Source: CAZCFB01 sp964511535
GTDB lineage: Bacteria; Myxococcota_A; Polyangia; GCA-2747355; CAZCFB01
Direction: 5' to 3'
DNA: 64,000 nt
Assembly (NCBI GenBank): GCA_964511535.1
Contig: CAZEFW010000022.1
Location: 8,550-72,549 of the forward strand
The position numbers and the translations under genes were made by a program. Of this stretch, positions 18,407 to 26,241 are shown piece after piece. Within the stretch, counting starts at the first letter, position 1. Every line of letters begins with the position of its first letter. A model generated the notes under the pieces. The model saw nothing but the letters and a program-made list of their open reading frames with translations, searched no databases and was not told the origin of the DNA.

Positions 18407-18625
18407 TCAGCCGCCCAGCGCGAGCAGCGCCTCGTCCAGGTCGGGCACGAAGAAGCCCATGGAGTTGATCCCGCCGGCGAAGTGGAAGAAGAGCTGGGTG
18501 TAGTCATCGCCGTCCACGTCCTCCACCGGCCCCGGGGTCACGAAGGTCAGGTTGTCGGTGTTGATCAGCATGAAACACTCCGCCTCGCCGGGTTCGAACC
18601 GGCCCGCTAGCTTCACCATTGCCAT
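18407..18625 (-). CDS. Small protein of unknown function (72 aa)
   Basis: The ATG at 18625 is preceded by AAGGAGAT with ideal spacing, the best evidence that it is real. The protein is acidic and compact, with no signal peptide or membrane segment; motifs include FMLINTDNLTFV and GFFVPDLDEALL. It is divergent from typA across a 146-base region that must hold promoters for both. I do not recognise the family. Confidence 0.7.
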   Translation of the reverse strand: MAMVKLAGRFEPGEAECFMLINTDNLTFVTPGPVEDVDGDDYTQLFFHFAGGINSMGFFVPDLDEALLALGG

Positions 18626-18771
18626 GGGATCTCCTTTTCGCTTGGGTTCATCGGTGGTCCTAGTTAGTGAGGGGACGGAGGCGTGATGTCAACCCGTTGT
18701 TGCATTGACCCGGGGCGCCACATGGTGGATAAGTCGTTCGCGCCACCGCCGGCGCCGCCTGGAGTAGCCCC

Positions 18772-20586
18772 GTGAACACCGCCCCGAGAAACGACATCCG
18801 AAACATCGCCGTCATCGCCCACGTGGACCATGGCAAGACCACCCTCGTGGACGGCATGCTGCGCCAGAGCGGCCTGCTCAAGCGGGGGGGGGAAGGGCTC
18901 GACCGGGTGCTCGACAGCGTGGACCTGGAGCGGGAGCGCGGGATCACGATCCTGGCCAAGAACACGGCGGTGCGCTACCTCGACACCACCATCAACATCC
19001 TCGACACGCCGGGGCACCACGACTTCGGCGGCGAGGTGGAGCGCACCCTGCTCATGGCCGACGGCGTGCTGCTGCTGGTGGACGCCGCCGAGGGGCCGCT
19101 GCCCCAGACCCGCTTCGTGCTGGAGAAGGCGCTCCGCCTGGGCCTCTCCACGCTGGTGGCGATCAACAAGATCGACCGCAAGGACGCCCGGCCCACCGAG
19201 GTGCTCGACGAGGTGTACGACCTGTTCATCGACCTCGGCGCCTCGGACGCCGAGATCGAGTTCCCGGTGCTCTTCACCAACGGCCGCGAGGGCATCGCGC
19301 ACCACGATCTGAACGACGGCTCCGGAGACCTCCGGCCGCTGTTCGAGACCATCGTGGCCCACGTGCCGCCGCCGGCGGACCGGCGGGGCGAGCCGCTGCA
19401 GCTGCACGTCAACAACCTGGGGTGGGACGACTACGTGGGCCGGCTGATCATCGGGCGGGTGCACGCCGGCACGATCCACGAGGGGCAGGTGATCCAGGTG
19501 CTGGGGGAAGGGGACGCCGTCACCGAGGGCAAGGTGATGCGCCTGTACGGGTTCTCGGGGCTCACTCGGGAGGAGATCCAGGAGGCTGGCGCCGGGGACA
19601 TCGTGGCGGTGGCGGGCATCGAGCACGTGGCCATCGGCGACACGGTGATCACGCCGGCGTCGCCTCAGCCGGCGCTGCCGCGGGTGAAGGTCGACGAGCC
19701 GACCCTCTCCATGGATTTCTGCGTCAACACCGGGCCCTTCGCCGGGCAGGACGGCAAGTACGTCACCAGCCGGCACCTGCGCGAGCGGCTGCGCCGCGAG
19801 TCGATGATGAACGTGGCCATCCGGGTGGAGGCCACCGCCTCCACCGACGTCTTCCGGGTGGTGGGGCGCGGCGAGCTGCAGCTCGGCATCTTCGTCGAGA
19901 CCATGCGGCGCGAGGGCTACGAGGTGATGCTCTCGCGGCCGGAGGTGGTGACCCAGGGCGAGGGCGACAAGATGCAGGAGCCGCGGGAGCGGCTGCTGCT
20001 GGACATCCCCGATGAGATGGTGGGCGCGGTGAGCGAGCGCCTCGGGCCGCGCAAGGGGCGGCTGCAGGAGATGACCCACCACGGCGACCGGGTGCGGCTG
20101 GTGTTCTCCATCCCCACCCGGGGGCTCATCGGCTGGGGCGGCGAGTTCCTGACGGTGACCCGGGGGCAGGGCGTGATGAACACCGCCTTCGAGGGGTGGA
20201 TCCCGTGGCAGGGGCCGATCCCGGCGCGACGCACCGGCGCGCTGGTCTCCGACCGTGAGGGGAACGCCACGCCCTACGCGCTGTTTCACCTGCAGCCCCG
20301 TGGCGACCTGTTCATCCCGCCCGGAACCCGGGTCTACAAGGGCATGGTGGTGGGGGAGCACAGCAAGAGCAGCAACCTGGACGTCAACGTCTGCAGGCCC
20401 AAGAAGCTGACCAACATGCGCGCCGCGGGCAAGGACGACAACGTGATCCTGTCGCCGCCGCGGCGCATGTCCCTGGAGCAGGCCATGGAGTTCATCGCCG
20501 AGGACGAGCTCATCGAGGTCACGCCCAAGGTGATCCGCCTGCGCAAGCGGGTGCTGTCAGGGCGGCATGTCAACAAGGCAGGATGA
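18772..20586 (+). CDS. typA: Translational GTPase TypA/BipA
   Basis: 604 residues from a GTG at 18772. G-domain motifs are AHVDHGKT (G1), DTPGHHDFGGEVER (G3) and NKIDRKDARP (G4). EF-Tu-like domain II and EF-G-like domains follow, with the TypA-specific C-terminal segment MRAAGKDDNVILSPPRRMSLEQ seen in part as GKDDNVILSPPR. TypA is a ribosome-associated GTPase involved in 50S assembly and stress or cold adaptation. The length is typical. Its stop overlaps the ATG of the following amylase gene (ATGA), an unusual coupling of a housekeeping GTPase to a secreted glycosidase. Confidence 0.96.
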   Translation: MNTAPRNDIRNIAVIAHVDHGKTTLVDGMLRQSGLLKRGGEGLDRVLDSVDLERERGITILAKNTAVRYLDTTINILDTPGHHDFGGEVERTLLMADGVLLLVDAAEGPLPQTRFVLEKALRLGLSTLVAINKIDRKDARPTEVLDEVYDLFIDLGASDAEIEFPVLFTNGREGIAHHDLNDGSGDLRPLFETIVAHVPPPADRRGEPLQLHVNNLGWDDYVGRLIIGRVHAGTIHEGQVIQVLGEGDAVTEGKVMRLYGFSGLTREEIQEAGAGDIVAVAGIEHVAIGDTVITPASPQPALPRVKVDEPTLSMDFCVNTGPFAGQDGKYVTSRHLRERLRRESMMNVAIRVEATASTDVFRVVGRGELQLGIFVETMRREGYEVMLSRPEVVTQGEGDKMQEPRERLLLDIPDEMVGAVSERLGPRKGRLQEMTHHGDRVRLVFSIPTRGLIGWGGEFLTVTRGQGVMNTAFEGWIPWQGPIPARRTGALVSDREGNATPYALFHLQPRGDLFIPPGTRVYKGMVVGEHSKSSNLDVNVCRPKKLTNMRAAGKDDNVILSPPRRMSLEQAMEFIAEDELIEVTPKVIRLRKRVLSGRHVNKAG

Positions 20587-22301
20587 TCTATGATTGGAGG
20601 GTGATGCGCTCGAGCCGGGCATCCCTTTGTTTCACCTTCACGCTGCTGGCGTGCGCCTGCGGACAGGAGCCCGTCCCTGCGGTGTCCACCCACGTGGGCG
20701 ACTGGCGCGATGAGGTGATCTACCAGGTGGTCACCGACCGGTTCGACAACGGCGACCCGTCCAATGACGCGGCCGGCGGCGTTGGCACCGACCCGACCGA
20801 CCTGGCGCGCTACCAGGGGGGCGACTGGAAGGGCGTCACCCGGCGGCTGGACTACATCAAGGCGCTGGGCGGAACCGCGGTGTGGATCTCGCCGCTGGTC
20901 AAGAACATGGACCGCATGGGCAAGTGGGACGGCTACCACGGCTACTGGGCCAGCGACTTCACCACCATCAACCCGCACTTCGGCGCGCTGGCGGACCTGC
21001 AGGAGCTGGTGCGGCAGGCCCACGCCCGGGGCATGAAGGTGATCCTCGACATGGTGACCAACCATGTGGCGCAGCTGTTCTTCTACGACCTGGACGGCGA
21101 CGGCAAGGCCACCGACGGTGAGCGCTATCCGCCCTTCTCCGCGTCAGGTCGGCTGAGCGCGCCGCTGGTGTGGAACGGCCCGCGGCCGCGGCTGTTCCGC
21201 TTCGCCACGGGCGACCGGTCGGGCGCGCCGGAGGCCTTCGCGTTGGCTGACGACGACTTCCACCGCCGGGGTCAGATCACCGACTACACCAGCCAGGTGC
21301 ACAAGGAGCTGGGGGACTTCCCCACGGGGCTGCGTGACCTGGACACCGAGCGGCCCGAGCTCATCGAGGCGCTGGTGGACACCTACACGCACTGGGTGCT
21401 GCAGACCGACGTGGACGGGTTCCGCATCGACGCTGTGCCCCACGTGGGGCACGCGTTCTGGCTCGCCTTCGGGCGCAAGCTGCGCCAGGCGCTGGCGGCG
21501 CACGGCAAGCACAGGTTCTTGCTGCTGGGCGAGGCGTACCACAAGGACCCGACCCTGGTGGCGTCTTACACCCGGGCCGGCGGGCTCGACTCGGTGTTCG
21601 ACTTCGCGCTCAAGTGGGACCTGATCGACGGCTACCTGCTCGACGGCAAGGCGGCCAGCACGGCGGTCAAGGCGCTGGAGACCCAGCGCAGCCTCTACCC
21701 GGCGGCGCCCCAGCCGGGCGGAATCGGCCTGTCGCCCTGGCAGGCGCGGGTGTCCTTCGCGGACAACCACGACATGCGGCGGCTGCTGGGGGAGCTGTAC
21801 GACTTCAACGCCCTGGAGCTGGCCCTGACGGTGGTGTTCACCGTGGACGCCATCCCGGCGGTGTACTACGGCACCGAGCAGGGCTTCTCCGGCAAGGGGG
21901 ACCACGCCTCGCGCGAGGTGATGTGGAAGAGCGGCTTCGGTACCGGGCACCGGACCTACCGCCACATCCGCAAGCTGGCCGCGCTGCGCCGGACCAGCGC
22001 AGCCCTGCGCTACGGCACGCTGGTCAAGCGCTACGCCTCGGCTGTCAGCGCGCGGGAGAGCAAGCCGGGGGCCGGGCTGCTGAGCTACGAGCGGATTCAC
22101 CACAGCGAGCGGGTGCTGGTGGCGATCAACGGCCACCCGGTGCAGGTGGCCCAGGCGCGGGTTCAGACCGGCTTCGCCGGCGGGACCAGGCTGCGCGATG
22201 TGCTGGGCGGAGGTGGGACCACGCTCACCGTGGACACCGAGGGCAAGGTGGCGCTCTCGGTGCCCCAGCGGCGGGCGCAGATCTGGATCAGCGCTCCCTG
22301 A
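20583..22301 (+). CDS. Second GH13 alpha-amylase-family lipoprotein
   Basis: 572 residues from the ATG overlapping the typA stop; an ATG at 20604 is an alternative start, but GGAGG lies only 3 bases before it. The N-terminus is a lipoprotein signal (SLCFTFTLLACAC). The barrel opens with DWRDEVIYQVVTDRF, nearly the same wording as the first amylase, so the two genes are probably ancient paralogues. Catalytic residues: Asp in DGFRIDAVPH, Glu in LLGEAYHKD, Asp in FADNHDMRR; DMVTNH is region I. It is shorter than the first amylase, lacking its long domain-B loop and having a smaller C-terminal domain. It probably degrades maltodextrins in the envelope. Confidence 0.9.
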   Translation: MIYDWRVMRSSRASLCFTFTLLACACGQEPVPAVSTHVGDWRDEVIYQVVTDRFDNGDPSNDAAGGVGTDPTDLARYQGGDWKGVTRRLDYIKALGGTAVWISPLVKNMDRMGKWDGYHGYWASDFTTINPHFGALADLQELVRQAHARGMKVILDMVTNHVAQLFFYDLDGDGKATDGERYPPFSASGRLSAPLVWNGPRPRLFRFATGDRSGAPEAFALADDDFHRRGQITDYTSQVHKELGDFPTGLRDLDTERPELIEALVDTYTHWVLQTDVDGFRIDAVPHVGHAFWLAFGRKLRQALAAHGKHRFLLLGEAYHKDPTLVASYTRAGGLDSVFDFALKWDLIDGYLLDGKAASTAVKALETQRSLYPAAPQPGGIGLSPWQARVSFADNHDMRRLLGELYDFNALELALTVVFTVDAIPAVYYGTEQGFSGKGDHASREVMWKSGFGTGHRTYRHIRKLAALRRTSAALRYGTLVKRYASAVSARESKPGAGLLSYERIHHSERVLVAINGHPVQVAQARVQTGFAGGTRLRDVLGGGGTTLTVDTEGKVALSVPQRRAQIWISAP

Positions 22302-22310
22302 TCGCCTGGA

Positions 22311-23288
22311 TCAGGCCGCGGCCTTTCCGTCGTCGGTGGATTTCCCGTCCTTCAGCAGCTTGCGGGCCGAAGGCTTGAGGGTGATCTTCATGAAGTCGTG
22401 CACGTCCAGCAGATCTTGCGGCGGGAGCTCCAGGCCTGTCAGCCGCTCGCGCAGCACCTGAGCCATCTCCAGGTAGCGCGTGTAGAGCGCCGCCGTCGGC
22501 AGCTTGCCGTGTTGCATGCGCGGCGCCATCCAGAGGGCCTGCCGCTTGAACGCCGCGTGACGAACGCACACATGCTCCTGCGGGTGGACCAGCGCGGCGG
22601 CGGCCGTGGCGAGCTCCCATGAGCGGGTGTCCAGCGCCGTGACGAGGCGGCTGAAGCGCGGGGAGAGTTCGTCCTCACCGTACAGCATGCCGTGCAGCGA
22701 GATGGCCACCTCGGGGTGGCGTTCCTCGTCCAGCTCGTTGAGCAGGGCTCGCTGGGCAGGCGGCACCAGATCCGTCATGGTGAACACCTTGAGCAGGGCT
22801 GCCACGGCCTCCCCGTATTGCTCCTTGTCCAGGTAGGCCTCCAGCCGCTCCGCCGACAGGAGATCCTGCGCGGTGGCCATGGCCGGATCCCTGTGACGCT
22901 TGAGCCGGGATTTTGCGCCCTGTCCGCGCATGTCCCGCAGCCAGGTCGGATCCTCGAACCCCTTGGGGTGCAGGACCCTGAGGATGGCGGCCTGCTGATC
23001 CAGGGAGAGCAGGTTCTGTATGCCTACCCCTGCCTGGCTCGCAGCGCGCCGTCTGCCCAGGACTTGCTCGAGCCGGGCCATGGCCTGCTCCAGCTGATCC
23101 ACGGGGAGTTCGACCTCCTCCATCAGGTGATAAAACCCGCGCTTGAAGTGGCGCACATCACCGTCTTCAAACTGGTAACCGCGCTTGTCTTCCATGTCGG
23201 AGACCAGCACAGCCAGGCCCCATGCTGGCCGCATGGAGTGACGGTAGATGGTTGGGTATTCATTGCCCGGGAGTTCAAATTCGCTCAT
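22311..23288 (-). CDS. Unrecognised 325-aa cytosolic protein
   Basis: The ATG at 23288 is chosen because AGGAGG lies 7 bases upstream. No signal peptide or membrane segment is present. The first ~100 residues are mixed (PAWGLAVLVSDMEDKRGYQFEDGDVRHFKRGFYHLM). The remainder looks helical with repeated amphipathic segments (AERLEAYLDKEQYGEAVAALL; QRALLNELDEERHPEVAISL), somewhat HEAT-like. The C-terminus is Lys-rich. It is convergent with the second amylase, with 9 bases between stops. I do not recognise the family and no catalytic motif is evident. Confidence 0.72.
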   Translation of the reverse strand: MSEFELPGNEYPTIYRHSMRPAWGLAVLVSDMEDKRGYQFEDGDVRHFKRGFYHLMEEVELPVDQLEQAMARLEQVLGRRRAASQAGVGIQNLLSLDQQAAILRVLHPKGFEDPTWLRDMRGQGAKSRLKRHRDPAMATAQDLLSAERLEAYLDKEQYGEAVAALLKVFTMTDLVPPAQRALLNELDEERHPEVAISLHGMLYGEDELSPRFSRLVTALDTRSWELATAAAALVHPQEHVCVRHAAFKRQALWMAPRMQHGKLPTAALYTRYLEMAQVLRERLTGLELPPQDLLDVHDFMKITLKPSARKLLKDGKSTDDGKAAA

Positions 23289-23776
23289 CAACGGTCCTCC
23301 TGTTTCTTTATACCGGCGACGCTGCCCTGAGCTGTTCTTCGCCCAGGGAAGACCTGATGCTCAACCTGCTTACGTTGTCAGGAGCAGGGGGGGCAGGAGG
23401 GGATGCCGAATGAACAACCCCGCACGGTCACCCATCTCGTAACATTTGGAAATTATGCAATATATTTTGGTGCTTTGCAAGGCATCTCGAAGCGGGTCAG
23501 TTTTGGGATACGAAGCCTCGCGCCGATACCCCTCGTCAACTGCGTCATCATGGCCATGTGCGCGCCTGGACAGGTCCTCGTGGACATTCGAGATCCCCTC
23601 GAGATCCCGCGCCGAGAGGGGGCGGCAGGCGCAGCCTTGCCTGCGCAAAAAGCCGCCGGCGAGGTGGTCCCGGGGCCATGGCGGGGGCGGGCGCGGGCGC
23701 GGGAGCTGAAGCGGCGCAGGCCAGACGGCGCATTCCACCGTCGACCGTCGACGGTCCAGTGACTATCCTCTCTGCC
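23289..23776. other. 488-base intergenic region, AT-richer core
   Basis: This region separates two divergent genes and must contain both promoters. Around 23430-23540 the base composition drops in G+C (for example GGAAATTATGCAATATATTTTGG). An open frame at 23403-23762 has no codon-position bias or domain and ends in a low-complexity Arg-rich stretch, so I do not call it a gene. A perfect 14-base palindrome lies near the right end and is listed separately. Confidence 0.6.
23743..23756. promoter_or_regulatory. Perfect 14-bp palindrome upstream of the peptidase gene
   Basis: GACCGTCGACGGTC is its own reverse complement and ends 20 bases before the ATG at 23777. A dimeric regulator could bind here. 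No regulator gene is adjacent, so this is only a candidate operator. Confidence 0.35.
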
Positions 23777-25003
23777 ATGACCATCCAAAAGGACCGCGCC
23801 GACTGGGCGCTGGAGTTCATCTCGCGCGTGGTGCGCGACTGCCCGCGGCGCGTGGCGGGTTCAGCTGACGAGCGGCGGGCGCAGCAGCTCGCCGAGGGCG
23901 CGGCCGGGCCCCTGGGGCTCGAGGCGAGCTGGCAGGGGTTTCGCTTCAGCCGCAACCTGTACGCGGTCAACGCCGCGCACATGGGGCTCGGCGTGGCCGC
24001 CACGGCGCTGTCCGGCGTGGCGCCTGCCCTCGCGCTGCCCATGCACCTGTTGGCCGGCACCTCCTACGTGCTCGACTCCACGCGCAAGGCGTACCTGCTG
24101 CGGCGGCTGCTGCCCGCGGCGGACTCGCAGAACCTGCTGCTCACGGCCCCGGCGGAGGGAGAGCCGGCGCTGCGCCTGGTGCTCATGGCCCACGCCGACG
24201 CGGCGCACACCGGGCTGATGTTCCGCGACGACATCGTCAAGGGCGGCGCCACCCGGGCGATGCCCGGCGTGCTGGGCTACCTTGCCAACCCGGTGATCCT
24301 CGCGGTCTACAGCCAGTTCCTGCTGGCGGGGGTGGACCTGCTTCGCTGCGCCGCTGGCCCGCTGACCTGGCCCCTGCGCCCGCTGGAGTGGCTGCTCACC
24401 CTGCCGAACCTGGGCGGGCTGGCGCTGCACCTCGAGCTGCTGCTGCGCGACGAGGTGGTGCCCGGGGCCAACGACGACCTGACCGGCGTGGCCGCCGCGT
24501 TGCTGCTGGCGCCGACGCTGCTCGCCAACAAGCCGGACGACGTGGAGCTGGTGTTCGTGATCACCGGCGCCGAGGAGAGCGGCACCGGCGGCGCGTACCA
24601 CCTGCAGCGCGCGCACCGGGACCGGTGGCCGCGGCAGACCACCGTGGCCCTGGCCCTCGACAGCCTGACCAACGGCCAGCTCGTCTGCTTCGACGAGGGC
24701 GAGCTGGTGCCGCTGTCCCCGCCCGCCTGGCTGCGCGGGGCCGTGGACGCCGCCGCCCGTTCGGACCCGCGCCACGCGCGCGTGCACTTCCACCGGGTGC
24801 CCCTCGGCGCCTCGGACGCCACGCCGTTCCTCGCCGCGGGGTATGACGCCATGGGCCTGGGCTGCGTCCGCGAGGACACGGGCGCGCCCGCGCATTACCA
24901 CCAGCCGTCCGACACGCCCGAAAACCTGGACATGGAGACGTTCGCGGCCTCCCTCGACTTCGTGCAGCGGCTGGTGGAGCAGATCTACGCGGCGCGGCGC
25001 TGA
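23777..25003 (+). CDS. M28-type zinc peptidase family protein
   Basis: 408 residues from ATG 23777. The aminopeptidase-like fold of peptidase family M28 is indicated by metal and catalytic residues in order: His in VLMAHADAAH, bridging Asp in GANDDLTGVA, the Glu pair in TGAEESGTGG, an Asp in ALALDSLTN, and the late His in HYHQPSDTPENL. Hydrophobic segments lie at ~70-100 (GLGVAATALSGVAPALALPM) and ~175-200 between metal-ligand regions, so it may be membrane-associated, which is unusual for M28. No N-terminal signal peptide is seen. Substrate unknown; aminopeptidase or acyl-peptide hydrolysis is inferred from the family. Confidence 0.78.
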   Translation: MTIQKDRADWALEFISRVVRDCPRRVAGSADERRAQQLAEGAAGPLGLEASWQGFRFSRNLYAVNAAHMGLGVAATALSGVAPALALPMHLLAGTSYVLDSTRKAYLLRRLLPAADSQNLLLTAPAEGEPALRLVLMAHADAAHTGLMFRDDIVKGGATRAMPGVLGYLANPVILAVYSQFLLAGVDLLRCAAGPLTWPLRPLEWLLTLPNLGGLALHLELLLRDEVVPGANDDLTGVAAALLLAPTLLANKPDDVELVFVITGAEESGTGGAYHLQRAHRDRWPRQTTVALALDSLTNGQLVCFDEGELVPLSPPAWLRGAVDAAARSDPRHARVHFHRVPLGASDATPFLAAGYDAMGLGCVREDTGAPAHYHQPSDTPENLDMETFAASLDFVQRLVEQIYAARR

Positions 25004-25011
25004 CCGCCGGC

Positions 25012-26241
25012 TCAGAGGAAGAATATTGCTGACAGCCCGCTGTTGAAGCCGACCCACGCCTCCAGCTCGCGGCCGGTGGTGTTGTTGCCGGGTACGACGT
25101 AGACGTCGAGGCAGAAGGCGGTGAGCTGCAGCTCCAGCTTCCACAGCTGGACCGCGGCCGCTGCCAGGGTGGCGTTGATGGCCACCATGTCCAGGCGGTT
25201 GCCCTGGTCCGGCTGGAACACCAGGCCCGCGTCGGCCCCGAGGCTGAGACGGAAGCGGCCCCAGCGCGGCCCTCCCTCGAAGCGGAAGCCGATCATGTGC
25301 GCGGTGGTGTCGCCGAAGTAGGCCCGGTACAGGCCGCCGAGGCGGTAGTTGCGCCGCAGCAGGCCGAGCTCCACCTCCAGCGCGGGCCCCACGCGCTGGC
25401 TGCTGAACACGTGAAACAGCTTCAGCCCTGCGCCTGCCATCAGGTGGGCGCGACCCCCGTAGGGGTCAGGGGAGGCCGCGGCCGAGACCCCGGGTCGCGG
25501 CCGCGGCGCGGGCCGAGCGCGCGGTCGCGCGTCCTCGGGCGGGACGGGCGGTGGCGCCTGCCGCGGCGGGGCTGGCGGCGGCAATGGGGGCGGCTCGTCG
25601 GCCGGACGGGAGAACACCGGCTCGGGGGTGGGCGCCTGCGCGGGCGGGCCCGGGGTGGGCTGTGGCTGGTCTGCGCCAGGCACAGGCGGGGCTGGCGCGG
25701 TCAGGGGCGGCGGGGTCGCCACCTGGCCGGAAGGCGCCTGCGCCGCGAGCTTCAGGCACATGGCCGTCAAGGCTGGCAGGGTCTGCTCCGGGACCACCAC
25801 CTGCTGCGTCACCGTTCCCTGCCCGGAGGCGATGTAATAGCTGGCCACTACCACACGGATCTTGCCGTCCTCGGCAGACAGCGCCGGCACAATCACCCAG
25901 CGGGCCATGAGGCCGCGGCCGAGGCGCAGCAGGTCCTTCGCGCCGGCGTCCCGGGGCAACGAGAGCACGCCCCACATCACGTCCACGGCGTCCTGAGTGC
26001 TGAGCTCGCAGTCTGTCGCGGCCAGCGCCTTGCGTAAGGCAGCGTCAGCCACCGGCCTCAGGCCCGCGGGGACCCCCCGGGTGCGCGGCTTCAACAGCAC
26101 CCCCTTGCATGGCAGGGCAGCCGCGTCGTTCGGAGGAGCGTCAGGCCGCTCGGCGGGCCCGGGCGGCGCCTGGGCCGCGAGCGGTGGTGACAGCGTCAGG
26201 CAGAGCAGCGCGGTCAGGGAGGCGGCGGCGCGGCGGATCAT
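25012..26241 (-). CDS. Secreted protein with Pro-rich linker and C-terminal barrel-like domain
   Basis: 409 residues. The ATG at 26241 overlaps the upstream stop (ATGA) and begins a clean signal peptide (AAASLTALLCLTLSPPLAAQA). Residues ~35-165 form a globular domain reminiscent of TolB-N/CsgG-like modules (LRKALAATDCELSTQDAVD; RLGRGLMARWVIVPAL). Residues ~170-270 are a Pro/Ala/Arg linker. The C-terminal ~135 residues alternate hydrophobic and polar residues with aromatic edges (HLMAGAGLKLFHVF; RFRLSLGADAGLVFQP), as in a small outer-membrane beta-barrel. Many myxobacterial proteins have this layout, with a periplasmic domain linked to a barrel. Function unknown. Confidence 0.75.
   Translation of the reverse strand: MIRRAAASLTALLCLTLSPPLAAQAPPGPAERPDAPPNDAAALPCKGVLLKPRTRGVPAGLRPVADAALRKALAATDCELSTQDAVDVMWGVLSLPRDAGAKDLLRLGRGLMARWVIVPALSAEDGKIRVVVASYYIASGQGTVTQQVVVPEQTLPALTAMCLKLAAQAPSGQVATPPPLTAPAPPVPGADQPQPTPGPPAQAPTPEPVFSRPADEPPPLPPPAPPRQAPPPVPPEDARPRARPAPRPRPGVSAAASPDPYGGRAHLMAGAGLKLFHVFSSQRVGPALEVELGLLRRNYRLGGLYRAYFGDTTAHMIGFRFEGGPRWGRFRLSLGADAGLVFQPDQGNRLDMVAINATLAAAAVQLWKLELQLTAFCLDVYVVPGNNTTGRELEAWVGFNSGLSAIFFL

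Noticed and set aside
23403..23762. 119-aa frame in the 488-base intergenic region
   Set aside because: No domain, no third-position bias, a low-complexity Arg-rich end and a poor start context.
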